Below are positions 48,018-59,360 of a stretch of 64,000 nt of DNA, piece by piece. The translations under genes were made by a program, and so were the position numbers. Source of the stretch: Paenibacillus sp. 32352. Lineage in GTDB: Bacteria; Bacillota; Bacilli; Paenibacillales; NBRC-103111. Below the pieces are notes generated by a model, which searched no databases, had not been told where the DNA came from, and saw only the letters and a program-made list of their open reading frames with translations. Every line of letters begins with the position of its first letter. The first letter of the stretch is position 1. The stretch lies in contig NZ_MZNT01000004.1 of NCBI RefSeq assembly GCF_002042965.1, positions 434,001 through 498,000 of the forward strand. Reading direction: 5' to 3'.

Positions 48018-48515
48018 CTACTTTCTCATCCAGGTTAAAGCGGCCTTTTCCAACGAACGGTTGACCACTTTGGTAAACAAGCCTTCATCCCGCCGTTCGA
48101 TCGGCAATACCAAGATCGTATACAAGCCCATCCGGTTCCCGCCAAGAACATCGGTCATCATTTGATCCCCGATCACGACCGTTTCCTCCGGCCCGAGCTT
48201 CATGAGATGCATGGCTTTATGAAATGCAGCTCTGGTCGGTTTCTTGGCCCGGTAAATAAAAGGCAGCGATAACGGCTCGGCAAATTTGCTTACGCGCAGC
48301 TTATTGTTGTTGGATACAATGACAACTTGAAAGCCGATTTGTCCAACTACCTTCAGCCAGTCGATTAACTCAGGCGTTGCCAGCGGCGCCTTGGCTCCGA
48401 CCAGCGTGTTGTCCAGATCCGTAATGATGCCGCGTTTGCCTTCATTCCATAATTTCTGCAGATCAATATCGTAAATGGTATTCACTTGTAACCGTGGAAC
48501 CAGCTTCTTCAGCAA
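48018..48515 (-). CDS. yqeG: YqeG family HAD phosphatase
   Basis: This predicted HAD-superfamily phosphatase has the nucleophile motif DLDNTLVG, motif II VVSNNN, and motif III/IV GDQMMTDVLGGNRMG. Its physiological substrate is unknown; some relatives act on phosphatidylglycerophosphate. The start is TTG 48515 with GAGGTGAATATGG upstream. At 165 residues it is normal. It is the first gene of the yqeG-yqeH-aroE-yhbY-nadD-yqeK-rsfS-cvfB operon. Confidence 0.9.
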   Translation of the reverse strand: MLKKLVPRLQVNTIYDIDLQKLWNEGKRGIITDLDNTLVGAKAPLATPELIDWLKVVGQIGFQVVIVSNNNKLRVSKFAEPLSLPFIYRAKKPTRAAFHKAMHLMKLGPEETVVIGDQMMTDVLGGNRMGLYTILVLPIERRDEGLFTKVVNRSLEKAALTWMRK

Positions 48516-48613
48516 CCATATTCACCTCAAAACAAGCATATATACGCAAACTATACCATAATTGACCTTTTTGTTGCAAAAAGATTAACGGCTGTCCTGC
48601 CATCATTTCCTGA

Positions 48614-48648
48614 ACAAAAAAAGCACCCGATTCTATTCGTCGGATGCC
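48614..48648 (-). terminator. Terminator after mntR
   Basis: On the minus strand GCATCCGA pairs with TCGGGTGC (one G-T), followed by seven T. It lies just past the mntR stop and before yqeG. Confidence 0.8.
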
Positions 48649-48653
48649 CGCTT

Positions 48654-49076
48654 TTACGATTCGTCCATTTCCTGCTTCAGCTTCATCAGCTCTTCCTTAC
48701 GAGAAGGGTCTTTTCTGAAATATTCAATTAGAGTCTCGATACATGTGATGGAATCCCAGCTCAAGTGATGTTCAATACCCTCTACATCTTTATAAATGGT
48801 ATCCTCCGAAACGCCGATTAACGTTAAAAACTCTTCGAGCAATTGATGCCGGTCGACAAGTCGTTTTCCCATCTTCTGGCCCTTGGAAGTCAATACGAGA
48901 CCGCGGTATTTTTCATAAACCAAATAATTGTCTTTATCCAATTTCTGGATCATTTTCGTAACGGAAGAAGGATGCACTTCCAGGCCTTCGGCGATATCGG
49001 ACACACGAGCATATCCCTTCTCGTCGATCAGCTTGTAGATCCTCTCCAGATAGTCCTCCATACTTGGTGTAGCCAT
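48654..49076 (-). CDS. mntR: MntR, manganese-responsive DtxR-family regulator
   Basis: MntR represses manganese uptake genes when Mn2+ is plentiful. The 140-residue protein begins [17 protein letters not shown], has a winged-helix DNA-binding domain with [27 protein letters not shown], and a metal and dimer domain with RHQLLEEFL and [10 protein letters not shown], which hold the His/Glu/Asp metal ligands of MntR. The length matches B. subtilis MntR (142). A GGAGG element precedes the ATG. It is divergent from splB. Confidence 0.94.
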   Translation of the reverse strand: MATPSMEDYLERIYKLIDEKGYARVSDIAEGLEVHPSSVTKMIQKLDKDNYLVYEKYRGLVLTSKGQKMGKRLVDRHQLLEEFLTLIGVSEDTIYKDVEGIEHHLSWDSITCIETLIEYFRKDPSRKEELMKLKQEMDES

Positions 49077-49304
49077 TTGCTTTCCTCCCGTACCTCTTAA
49101 ACCATACGTATGCAGCCCGGTAAAGATGGGTCACCATTGCAAAAAGCGCTCATCGATTCTGTTATTTCCCACGAGTGAGCGTCAACGTTCAGGTTCAAAC
49201 TATGGTCATTATAAGCGCCTTTTACTATATCACAGCCGGATGTCCGAAGCAAGTTAAGGTTGGAAAATGAAACCGATCTTTGCCACCTGAAAAGGAGAAC
49301 TGGT

Positions 49305-50366
49305 ATGACATTAGAAACATTAACGCCCCCTCTTCGGCAGACCGAGGTGTTCGTCCCGGAGCTTGTATATTTTGAGCCGGACGCATTGCAGTATCCGAAA
49401 GGCCAGAAAATTATGGAATGGGCCAAGCAGCAGGGGCTGCCGATCCGAATGACGACTTCCCACAACCGGATAACGAATCTGCCCGGAGACAGCGATCTGG
49501 AGAAGTACCGCATAGCCAAACGAACGCTCGTTGTCGGAATCCGCAAGACATTAAAGTTCGATACATCCAAGCCCTCGGCCGAGTATGCAATCCCGATAGC
49601 GACGGGGTGCATGGCACATTGCCATTACTGCTACCTGCAAACGACACTTGGAGCAAAGCCCTATATTCGAGTGTATGTCAATACCGATGATATATTGAAA
49701 GCAGCCAAGCAATATATTGAAGAACGGGCTCCGGAGATCACCCGGTTTGAGGCAGCATGTACATCGGATCCGGTCGGTTTGGAGCACATAAGCGGTTCTT
49801 TGAAGGAGCTTATTGAGTTTATGGGGAAAGAGCCACTCGGACGGCTGCGTTTTGTGACCAAATTCCATCATGTAGAGCCGCTGCTGGATGCCAAGCATAA
49901 TAAGCATACCCGATTCCGCTTCAGCGTCAACGCCGATTATGTCATCAAAAACTTCGAGCCTGCAACCTCCAGCTTCTACGAGCGGATTACCGCGGCAGGT
50001 AAAGTGGCCAAAGCGGGATATCCTTTAGGATTCATTATCGCTCCTATCATATGGCATGAGGGCTGGGAGGACGGGTACCGGGAGCTTCTGGAAAAATTAA
50101 AAGAGGCGCTTCCCGAAGAAGCTGCCTCTGATTTGACCTTTGAGCTTATTCAGCACCGCTTCACCAAAACAGCCAAGAACGTCATTCAGCAAAGATACCC
50201 GAAGACGAAGCTGGAGCTAGACGAAACGAAGCGCAAATATAAATGGGGCCGCTGGGGCCAAGGCAAATATGTATATCCTGATGAACAGGCAACGGCGCTG
50301 CGTGAATTTATAACCGAACAAATTTTCGAGAAATTCCCTACATCCAGCATCGACTATTTCACTTAA
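49305..50366 (+). CDS. splB: SplB, spore photoproduct lyase
   Basis: SplB repairs the 5-thyminyl-5,6-dihydrothymine spore photoproduct with a radical SAM mechanism during germination. The iron-sulfur motif is C102-x3-C106-x2-C109 (CMAHCHYC), and Cys152 in EAACTSDP matches the catalytic hydrogen-donor cysteine (Cys141 in B. subtilis). At 353 residues the length is normal. ATG 49305 follows AAAGGAG; a longer frame is unsupported. No splA lies upstream, unlike B. subtilis splAB. It ends overlapping ccdA, which is convergent. Confidence 0.95.
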   Translation: MTLETLTPPLRQTEVFVPELVYFEPDALQYPKGQKIMEWAKQQGLPIRMTTSHNRITNLPGDSDLEKYRIAKRTLVVGIRKTLKFDTSKPSAEYAIPIATGCMAHCHYCYLQTTLGAKPYIRVYVNTDDILKAAKQYIEERAPEITRFEAACTSDPVGLEHISGSLKELIEFMGKEPLGRLRFVTKFHHVEPLLDAKHNKHTRFRFSVNADYVIKNFEPATSSFYERITAAGKVAKAGYPLGFIIAPIIWHEGWEDGYRELLEKLKEALPEEAASDLTFELIQHRFTKTAKNVIQQRYPKTKLELDETKRKYKWGRWGQGKYVYPDEQATALREFITEQIFEKFPTSSIDYFT

Positions 50367-51070
50367 AATTTCAGATAATCGGGGGTAATGGAGTTCAGCC
50401 AGATCGTGATCCGGGTCATCTGATCCGTGTATAACAGAACGGCCATGACAATCATCAGGCCCCCGCCTATCTTCATAATCTTTGAGGAGTACCGAAGAAT
50501 CCATTTGGTGCTGCCAATGAAAAAGGCAAGGATAAAAAACGGAATGGCAAAGCCCAAGGAATATGCCGTAATTAATGGCAGCCACGAATCCGGACTGGTC
50601 GCAGCCAAAGCCAAAATAGCCGACAGGATCGGACCGATACAGGGACTCCAGCCTGCTGCAAAGCCCATGCCGATCAGGACGGACCCCAAATACCCCGCAG
50701 GCTTAAACTTCCACTGCAGCTTGCGTTCCTTCATCAGCCATTGCGGCTGAAATATCCCTACCAAAAACAATCCCATCGCAAAAATTAAAATCGCTGCAAT
50801 CTGACGAAGCAGATCTTTATAATCGATGAATAGATTGGATACGAGTCCGGCACCCCAGCCGAGGCTGTAAAAGATAATGGAGAAGCCCACAATAAAGCAT
50901 AGGGTGTGAAGAACGGTTCTTTTGCGGACGCCGGCATCCGAGCCTTCCTTCAGCTGGCTGACGGAGATTCCGGTTATATAGGATAAATAAGATGGATACA
51001 AGGGTAAGCAGCAGGGCGATATAAACGATGCCACGCCAGCCCATAGCGCGATCCATAGATTAACTTCCAT
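50363..51070 (-). CDS. ccdA: CcdA, thiol-disulfide transmembrane protein
   Basis: CcdA moves reducing power across the membrane for cytochrome c maturation and, in Bacillus, spore cortex formation. The protein has about six membrane helices, with the motifs FISPCCLPLYPSYLSY (C20/C21) and GWSPCIGPILSAIL holding the redox cysteines. At 235 residues it is typical. AAGGGAG precedes the ATG. Its stop codon overlaps the convergent splB by four bases. Confidence 0.94.
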   Translation of the reverse strand: MEVNLWIALWAGVASFISPCCLPLYPSYLSYITGISVSQLKEGSDAGVRKRTVLHTLCFIVGFSIIFYSLGWGAGLVSNLFIDYKDLLRQIAAILIFAMGLFLVGIFQPQWLMKERKLQWKFKPAGYLGSVLIGMGFAAGWSPCIGPILSAILALAATSPDSWLPLITAYSLGFAIPFFILAFFIGSTKWILRYSSKIMKIGGGLMIVMAVLLYTDQMTRITIWLNSITPDYLKF

Positions 51071-51151
51071 GATGACTCCCTTCTTACGGCTTTCTATGTA
51101 CTAGGTCCTTTTTACAAGGCATCCATTAGACAAGCTCTGGCGGAATCGCGC

Positions 51152-51955
51152 TTACATACGAAAGCCGCGCTTGATGAACATACTGATAATCAGCAGTACA
51201 ATAAGGCACAAGACAATAGTGGCGCCCGGCGCCGTGCTCCAGATCCCTGCGGCAACCAGGCCTCCGACCACGGCAATCTCAGAGAACAGTACGGACCAGA
51301 ACAGCGAGTTGCGAAAGCTTTTGGCTACAAGCAGGCTGCAGGCGACCGGTATCGTCAATAACGAGGATACAAGAAGCGCGCCGACGATCTTGATAGCCAC
51401 CGTTATGACCAGCGCCGTCAATATGGTAATCATCATGTTGTAGAAGCGAAGCGGCAAACCGCTGACTCCTGCAGCGTCCTCATCAAAGAACATCAGGAAC
51501 AGCTCCTTGTAGTTTGCCAAAATGACAGCTACTACGATAACCGTTACCCCTAGAACGACCCATAAATCCATCGAGTCCAAAGTATAAATGCTCCCGAAAA
51601 AGTAACTCATAACGTTGATATTAAAGCCCTTCCCCAATGTGAACAACAGGGTGGCCAAGGCAACGCCGCCGGACATGATGATAGCAATGGAAAGCTCCGC
51701 ATAAGTCTTATAAGCCTTGCGGAGCCATTCGATCGCGAAGGATGCTAGTACAGCGAATAAAAGCCCTACGCCGATCGGATATACATTGATCAGGAAGCCC
51801 AGAGCAATCCCTGCTATAGATACGTGCGCAAGGGTGTCTCCGATCATCGAGAGCCTTCTCAGCACCAGAAAGACTCCCATCATAGGGGCCGCAAGTCCGA
51901 TGAGCAGACCGCCCAATAAAGCGCGTTGAAAAAAATATTCCGTAAAAATATCCAC
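51152..51955 (-). CDS. znuB: Zinc ABC transporter permease (ZnuB/AdcB-type)
   Basis: This membrane permease of a manganese/zinc ABC importer shows about eight membrane segments, with the family segment MMGVFLVLRRLSMIGDTLAHVSIAGIA, GLPLRFYNMMITILTALVI and KIVGALLVSSLLTIPVACSLL. At 267 residues it is normal. The GTG start follows TAGGAG. It is the last gene of the znuA-znuC-znuB operon. Confidence 0.9.
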   Translation of the reverse strand: MDIFTEYFFQRALLGGLLIGLAAPMMGVFLVLRRLSMIGDTLAHVSIAGIALGFLINVYPIGVGLLFAVLASFAIEWLRKAYKTYAELSIAIIMSGGVALATLLFTLGKGFNINVMSYFFGSIYTLDSMDLWVVLGVTVIVVAVILANYKELFLMFFDEDAAGVSGLPLRFYNMMITILTALVITVAIKIVGALLVSSLLTIPVACSLLVAKSFRNSLFWSVLFSEIAVVGGLVAAGIWSTAPGATIVLCLIVLLIISMFIKRGFRM

Positions 51956-51994
51956 CTGTTTCTCTCCTAGCTTCAGCTTCCGTGCATGTCTTTC

Positions 51995-52774
51995 TTACGA
52001 TAATACCTCAATTTGCTCCCTTAGCTGCTGGATGGAATGAGTCAAATTCGTCTCCTTGCAATTTTCGGGCTCGTGAGTATGCTTTACATAGAATGAAAGC
52101 GAGCCGTTTTTTTGAATCGGCTCCTTACCAATATAAGATTGTACCATATCCATATCGTGGGATACCATAATAAACGTAATATGGTGATGCTCATGCATGT
52201 GACGGATCATTTTGAAAAAGCCGGCCTGCGTCTCCGCATCAATCCCCACTGTAGGCTCGTCTAGGATAAGAAGCTCCGGATTGTTGATCAGCGCCCGCGC
52301 CAAAAACACACGCTGCTGCTGTCCTCCTGACAGCTGGCCGATACGCCGGTCGGCCAAATCCTCGATCCGCATGACGTACAGCGCATCCTCGCATTTCTGG
52401 TAATCCTCTTTGGTCAAGCGGCGGAACATTTTCTTTTTCCCGTACAAGCCGGAAAGGACGACCTCGCGCACGGTGGCCGGGAACAGCGGATTGAACGCAT
52501 TTTTCTGCGGCACATATCCGATTCTCTCCCAATCCCGAAAGGTGGAGAGGGGCTCCCCGAACAACCGGATTTCGCCTTGTGTAGGCTTCAACAATCCGAC
52601 AATCATTTTGAGCAAAGTGGTTTTCCCAGCTCCGTTCGATCCGATCAAGCCGATAAAATCACGCTCCAGGATGGTAAAACTGAGGTTTTCAATCACCTTT
52701 TTATTTTCGTAGAAAAAAAAGACGTCATCCATCGAGACAATGCTCTGATGACATCCTGCATTCACTGGCTTCAT
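51995..52774 (-). CDS. znuC: Zinc ABC transporter ATP-binding protein (ZnuC/AdcC-type)
   Basis: This is the ATPase subunit of the zinc importer. Walker A is GSNGAGKTT, the signature is LSGGQQQRV, Walker B is LLILDEP, and the H-loop is VSHDM. YVPQKNAFNPLFPATVREVVLSG is typical of the metal-importer group. The 259-residue protein has a short extension before VSMDDVFFFYE. GAAGGAG precedes the ATG. It lies between znuA and znuB in the same direction. Confidence 0.92.
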   Translation of the reverse strand: MKPVNAGCHQSIVSMDDVFFFYENKKVIENLSFTILERDFIGLIGSNGAGKTTLLKMIVGLLKPTQGEIRLFGEPLSTFRDWERIGYVPQKNAFNPLFPATVREVVLSGLYGKKKMFRRLTKEDYQKCEDALYVMRIEDLADRRIGQLSGGQQQRVFLARALINNPELLILDEPTVGIDAETQAGFFKMIRHMHEHHHITFIMVSHDMDMVQSYIGKEPIQKNGSLSFYVKHTHEPENCKETNLTHSIQQLREQIEVLS

Positions 52775-52808
52775 AGCGTAAGCTCCTTCTTTTTGCAGGT
52801 TCCTACTT

Positions 52809-53771
52809 CTATTGTAATGCTTTTATTAAATTATTCAAATTGGCTTCCATCAGCGAAATATAGTCCGCTCCGGATTTCAGCTGCTCTTCCGTCAAGCCCT
52901 CTATCGGATTCAGCACCATTGTCTCTACTTTGGCATCTTTCGCTAATGTCTTGGCCAACCTGTCGGAGACAAGCTCCTCGAAGAAAATGTATTTAATGTT
53001 GTTCGCTCGAATAAATTCGTTAATTTCTTTCAAGTCCTTGGAGGTCGGCTCGGAGTCTGGAGATAAACCCATGATCGCCTTTTGCGTCAAGCCGTACTCA
53101 TTCGCCAAATATGCGAAGGACTGGTGTGTGACAACGATATCTTTCTTCGATGCTTTGGATAGTGCGTCTTTATATTTGTTATGAAGCTGATCGAGATTGT
53201 CTGCGAGCTTCTTGAAGTTAGCCTCGTAGTCCGCTTGGTTGGCAGGATCGACCTTTACCAGCTGATCCTTGATGTTCTGGGCCATGATTTTCGCATTAAC
53301 CGGGCTCAGCCACACATGAGGATCGTAATGAGCATCGTGTTTGTGATCGTGATCGTCTTGCTTGCCCTGCTCTACATGGTCATCTTCGGTTGAAGCGATC
53401 AGCTGAATCCCTTTGCTGGCTTCTACTACGGAAACTTTGGAATCCTTAGGCAAGCTGTCCAGCGTGTCCTGAACCCAGCCCTCGAATCCGGCGCCAAGAT
53501 AAACAAACATCTGAGCCTTGGACAAGTTCTGCATATCCCGGCTTTTTGGCGACCAATCGTGGGGCTCTACGCCTGCGGGTACCAGGTTGATGGCGTTGAC
53601 ATGGTCGCCGCCTATTTTTTTCGCAAAATCATATAACGGATAAAAGCTGGCTACGACATTCACCTTACCGTTGACCAGCGTCGCCTGCGACTTGCCGCAG
53701 CCTGCGAGAACGACTGAAATCAGTAATGTAAGAAAAAAAGGAATCATAACACTTTTCTTGCGTAACGACAT
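52809..53771 (-). CDS. znuA: Zinc ABC transporter substrate-binding lipoprotein (ZnuA/AdcA-type)
   Basis: This surface lipoprotein captures zinc for the ZnuBC importer. It has a type II signal (MSLRKKSVMIPFF...LAGC lipobox), a first metal histidine in GVEPHDWSP, a His/Asp-rich loop (DDHDHKHDAHYDPH) typical of zinc-binding members, and later ligands in VTHQSFAYLANEYGL and the C-terminal half. The 320 residues fit AdcA-N/ZnuA. AGGGGGAG precedes the ATG. A near-consensus promoter and Zur-like sites lie upstream. Confidence 0.93.
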   Translation of the reverse strand: MSLRKKSVMIPFFLTLLISVVLAGCGKSQATLVNGKVNVVASFYPLYDFAKKIGGDHVNAINLVPAGVEPHDWSPKSRDMQNLSKAQMFVYLGAGFEGWVQDTLDSLPKDSKVSVVEASKGIQLIASTEDDHVEQGKQDDHDHKHDAHYDPHVWLSPVNAKIMAQNIKDQLVKVDPANQADYEANFKKLADNLDQLHNKYKDALSKASKKDIVVTHQSFAYLANEYGLTQKAIMGLSPDSEPTSKDLKEINEFIRANNIKYIFFEELVSDRLAKTLAKDAKVETMVLNPIEGLTEEQLKSGADYISLMEANLNNLIKALQ

Positions 53772-53795
53772 GGAAAAACGCTCCCCCTGAAATGT

Positions 53796-53878
53796 AAATC
53801 GTAAAGTTTTTTATTAGTCGTTAACGATTATACGTCCGCCCCTTGCCCATGTCAACAGTTAATAATATTTACGATTAA
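53796..53878 (-). promoter_or_regulatory. znuA promoter with Zur-like operator sites
   Basis: On the minus strand TTGACA (53855-53850), 17 bases, TATAAT (53832-53827): a perfect sigma-A promoter. Three sites like the Zur half-site (TCGTAA / TTACGA) flank or overlap it: TTTACGATT at 53868-53876, TCGTTAACGA at 53818-53827 overlapping the -10, and AAATCGTAAAG at 53796-53806 downstream. Repression by Zur in zinc-replete cells is inferred from these and the gene content. Confidence 0.75.
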
Positions 53879-53918
53879 CGAGGTTCATTAACTGCACTTG
53901 CCTGATTCATTGCATCAA

Positions 53919-53950
53919 TTAAAAAAGCAGACCGCCGCGGCAGTCTGCTC
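53919..53950 (-). terminator. Terminator after the 53958-54398 gene
   Basis: On the minus strand AGCAGAC and GTCTGCT pair around CCGCGG, followed by six T. It separates the DUF3231 pair from the znu operon. Confidence 0.88.
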
Positions 53951-53957
53951 GTTATAA

Positions 53958-54398
53958 CTATGTTTGTTGTACAAGAATCAAGCGGAGGCCCATGCCGATC
54001 AAGAAGCCGACACATAGCCCGAATATTCCAAGCCAAATCGCCCCTAAGAAGTCACTTGAATAAACAACCCCGATCGTCCCGAAAAAAGCCCCGAAGGTAA
54101 AGGGCACTACCGCATACGGCTTCGTGCCTCCCCCAGCATCCTTATAAGCGTCCCAAATTCCGAACATATAGACACAAGGGTAGAACATGAACCAATGGTA
54201 ATTCGTCTGGTCGATCGTCGCCTGGATATCCCCATGGAAGCTGGAGATGATGATCATATTCAAGTTGGACTTCAGGTTAATGAAAAACTCCAAAACGATG
54301 AGCAAAATACCCTTGATATATTTGCCGTTAAGAAGCTGACCGAATCCCGGGAGAGCGATGCTCCATAATATCGCCTCAACGCGTGACGCTTTGGCCAT
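53958..54398 (-). CDS. Small multi-pass membrane protein of unknown function
   Basis: The 146-residue protein has about four membrane segments. It begins MAKASRVEAILWSIALPGFGQLLNGKYIKGI; the LPGFGQLLNGKY piece resembles the TM2-type turn, but the rest is not recognised. A YPCVYMFGIWDAYKDAGG loop lies in the middle, and a glycine-rich last helix ends the protein. ATG 54398 is five bases after the DUF3231 gene's stop codon. A GTG at 54425 overlapping that gene, with GGCGGATC before it, is an alternative start. The tight spacing implies coexpression with the DUF3231 gene. Confidence 0.62.
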   Translation of the reverse strand: MAKASRVEAILWSIALPGFGQLLNGKYIKGILLIVLEFFINLKSNLNMIIISSFHGDIQATIDQTNYHWFMFYPCVYMFGIWDAYKDAGGGTKPYAVVPFTFGAFFGTIGVVYSSDFLGAIWLGIFGLCVGFLIGMGLRLILVQQT

Positions 54399-54402
54399 GG
54401 CC

Positions 54403-55440
54403 TTAATGTGCAGACAATGCGTCACGATCCGCCGCTTGCGGAGGTTGTTCCATCCAGCCTAAATCGATCAAAATATTGGCTCCGTCTTCCGCGTAATTGC
54501 CCACCTCCGCTATAAACCTCGCGTAAGTGGCCGCCACGTCATGTCTGCTGCCGAAGGCCAGAGCATTGCCGTATGTCCGGACTCGCATTGAAAACATATC
54601 AAGTTTATGGGAAAACATCAATTTATCGGAAAACGGCGACACTGTGGAATCCGTAACCAAATGGTCCAGAAGGGTGTGAGACGGCAAATCTTCTTTGAGC
54701 AGCATTTTGCTTAAGATATCGAATTGCTTGGAAGCAATATCCTTCCCTCTTCGGAAAAAATCCCGTGCCTGATCTAGCCTTGCTGATTGACAGAAGCCAA
54801 CCAATACGGCTCTGCTGACCGCATTGTTCTGAACGTTATCATAGAGATGAGTAATTTCCAACGCATTGAGCGGACGGACATCTCCGAAGAACCCGTTCAA
54901 ATACCCCTGCTTTTTCACGATATCGATTTTTTTGGGGACGGGAAGATACGGAGATTTGATCAAAAAACCTTTTGTGTACAACAAATCATTGACGTCGTTC
55001 ATCAATTTGATCGTCGTCACAAGGCAATCGGTAAAAAATTCACGTACATCCGGACGGCTCATCAACGGCACGGCGATTCCGTAAATGTTAATCCCCGCTT
55101 TGCCGGTATATTTCAAGTAATGCAAGTAGAACTCATCTGCAAACAACCGGGGCGCCCCCAAATTGACGTCATCTTCGGTGAAGCCGACGGGCATCGGATG
55201 CTGCTCCTTAGTAAAGATATCTGTGACGGTTTGCGCGAACCGGTTAGCTAATTGAAGCGCCTCCTCCAGGACGTGTCGGATTTCTGTGTCATCCACATGC
55301 TGAAGAAAATAGCGCAGCACGCATCGAGCCATACTATTACCCGAATAGGTCACCCACAATTTACCAATCTCAGCAGAAGTCAAATTATCGGACAGATCTC
55401 CTTGCTTAACGCTTGTGTTCTCGAGTTCGGTTTTCATCAT
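54403..55440 (-). CDS. DUF3231 family protein (two ferritin-like repeats)
   Basis: The 345-residue, all-helical protein contains two similar halves (about 20-170 and 185-340), each with a helix pattern like FADEFYLHYLKYTG or LMFSHKLDMFSMRVRTYG. This is typical of DUF3231, a family restricted mainly to spore-forming Bacilli and related to coat-F-type ferritin-like proteins. Function unknown; a spore role is possible. It shares an operon with the small membrane protein that follows. The start has two adjacent ATG codons; the first is used. Confidence 0.8.
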   Translation of the reverse strand: MMKTELENTSVKQGDLSDNLTSAEIGKLWVTYSGNSMARCVLRYFLQHVDDTEIRHVLEEALQLANRFAQTVTDIFTKEQHPMPVGFTEDDVNLGAPRLFADEFYLHYLKYTGKAGINIYGIAVPLMSRPDVREFFTDCLVTTIKLMNDVNDLLYTKGFLIKSPYLPVPKKIDIVKKQGYLNGFFGDVRPLNALEITHLYDNVQNNAVSRAVLVGFCQSARLDQARDFFRRGKDIASKQFDILSKMLLKEDLPSHTLLDHLVTDSTVSPFSDKLMFSHKLDMFSMRVRTYGNALAFGSRHDVAATYARFIAEVGNYAEDGANILIDLGWMEQPPQAADRDALSAH

Positions 55441-55507
55441 AAGAAGCTAGCCACCTTTTTTTTCTTTAAGATACCATTGTGGCGTTTTATTTATTCAGAT
55501 GAAAGAC

Positions 55508-55549
55508 AAAAAAGTCCCCATTCCCGAAAAATCGGGAGGATGGGGACTT
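55508..55549 (-). terminator. Terminator after the Gfo/Idh/MocA gene
   Basis: On the minus strand GTCCCCAT/ATGGGGAC encloses a CCCGA/TCGGG stem and is followed by TTTTTTGTC. Confidence 0.88.
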
Positions 55550-55560
55550 CCATTCGTTCA

Positions 55561-56634
55561 CTACTCTACGCGCACGGCTTGCATTTGCGCCTTGATGCAC
55601 AGCTCCGCCGCTTTGAAGGCGTGCTCCTGGGTCATTGCATTCTCCGTACGGTTAATGCAGTCCAGGATCAGCTGGCCGAAGAACGGATAGCCTACTTGGC
55701 CTTTCAGCGAATAGTGCTTCTCGCCTTCCTGGTTGACCAAATACAGATGGTCGCCTTTCGGGTCGCGGGCGATGTCGATGTACTTACGGATTTCAATATA
55801 TCCCTCCGTACCCAGGATCGTCATACGTCCGTCGCCCCAAGTGCCGAGGCCGTCCGGAGTCAACCAGTCGACACGGAAGTAGTTGGTCGCGCCGTTATCG
55901 GCAACCAGGGTAGCGTCGCCGAAATCTTCAAGCTCAGGATAATCCTTGTTGTTATAATTAGCCACTTTACTGTGAAGCACCTTCGCATCCTTCGCACCGG
56001 TGAAGAACAGGAACTGCTCGATTTGATGGCTGCCGATATCGCACAAGATGCCGCCATATTTTTCATGCTGGAAGAACCATTCCGGTCTGGACGGCGCATT
56101 CAAGCGATGAGGACCAAAGCCGATAACCTGGACTACGCGGCCGATAGCACCCTGCTCGATCAATTGACCTGCAAAGACAGCACTCTCTACGTGAAGACGT
56201 TCACTGTAGTAGACCATGTACTTTTTGCCGGTTTCCTTCACCTTGGCTTTAGCTTGCTCAATCTGCTCCAAGGTGGTGAAAGGCGTTTTATCCGTGAAGT
56301 AGTCTTTTCCGTGATCCATAGCGCGAAGACCTAGCGCAGCGCGTTCCGAAGGCACAGCAGCGCCGGCGATCAGCTTGATGGATGGATCGTTCAAAATTTC
56401 AGCCTCGGAAGAAGCTGCCTTGGCTTGCGGAAATTTCTTGATAAATGCTTCCACCTTGGCAGGATCGGGGTCATACACGGCAACAAGATCGGCTCCCGCT
56501 TCGATCAAGCCGTTGCACATGCCATATATGTGGCCGTGATCCAGTGCGATTGCGGCGAATGCAAATTCTCCCTTAGCTACAACCGGATTCGGTTTGCCTT
56601 GCGGCGCGTAATTCATTCCGTCTTTGGTTTGCAT
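55561..56634 (-). CDS. Gfo/Idh/MocA family oxidoreductase
   Basis: This predicted NAD(P)-dependent sugar or polyol dehydrogenase has an N-terminal Rossmann domain with an unusual ALDHGHIYGMCNGL dinucleotide loop in place of the common GxGxxG, followed by ADLVAVYDPD. The active-site Lys-Pro motif is replaced by DKTPF. The second domain includes CDIGSHQIEQFLFFTG with the catalytic His. At 357 residues it is normal. AGGAGG lies ten bases before the ATG. It is monocistronic. The substrate is unknown; sugar metabolism fits the nearby glycan genes. Confidence 0.85.
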   Translation of the reverse strand: MQTKDGMNYAPQGKPNPVVAKGEFAFAAIALDHGHIYGMCNGLIEAGADLVAVYDPDPAKVEAFIKKFPQAKAASSEAEILNDPSIKLIAGAAVPSERAALGLRAMDHGKDYFTDKTPFTTLEQIEQAKAKVKETGKKYMVYYSERLHVESAVFAGQLIEQGAIGRVVQVIGFGPHRLNAPSRPEWFFQHEKYGGILCDIGSHQIEQFLFFTGAKDAKVLHSKVANYNNKDYPELEDFGDATLVADNGATNYFRVDWLTPDGLGTWGDGRMTILGTEGYIEIRKYIDIARDPKGDHLYLVNQEGEKHYSLKGQVGYPFFGQLILDCINRTENAMTQEHAFKAAELCIKAQMQAVRVE

Positions 56635-56698
56635 AATGGTTAGGCCTCCTGGTAAGAGTCATAGATTATTCATAGTTCATTGTTAACGTGAACAATCC

Positions 56699-58965
<2,267 letters not shown>

Positions 58966-59081
58966 GCTACTTATCCGTTCATAGGCTATATGCAAATATA
59001 GGGTTAAGGCAAATATAGCGATAAAGAAGACCCGTGTCAAGTGAGGGCTTACGTATTAGTGCTGCCGCTTCATCCTGGTTT

Positions 59082-59360
59082 CTAAACGTGGTCCTCCGCT
59101 TGACTAGCCGGGCCGCTATCCGCCGCAGCATCAGCCTCCTGCTTCCGGGCAGGCGGAACATAATCAATCCCTCCGGGATGAAACGGATGACATTTGCAAA
59201 TCCGTTTGACCGCAAGCCAGCTTCCCTTCGCGGCACCGTGGATTTCCAGAGCTTCGAGCGCATACTGGGAGCAAGTAGGGTAGAAGCGGCATGTCGGCGG
59301 CTTCAAAGGTGAAATGAATTTGCGGTAAAAGCGGACTCCGCCCTGAAGCAGTTTTTTCAT
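59082..59360 (-). CDS. yidD: YidD, membrane protein insertion efficiency factor
   Basis: YidD helps insert inner membrane proteins. The 92-residue protein has [39 protein letters not shown] and [18 protein letters not shown], the two conserved blocks with cysteines. ATG 59360 follows GGAGGCG; an in-frame extension to 59408 is not conserved. The tail after DYVPPARK is a variable acidic stretch. It lies downstream of the metG leader with no neighbour in an obvious operon. Confidence 0.94.
   Translation of the reverse strand: MKKLLQGGVRFYRKFISPLKPPTCRFYPTCSQYALEALEIHGAAKGSWLAVKRICKCHPFHPGGIDYVPPARKQEADAAADSGPASQAEDHV

Noticed and set aside
49077..49304. Sigma-G promoter for splB
   Set aside because: A CATTATA -10-like element occurs, but no TGMATA-type -35 is at 17-18 bases.
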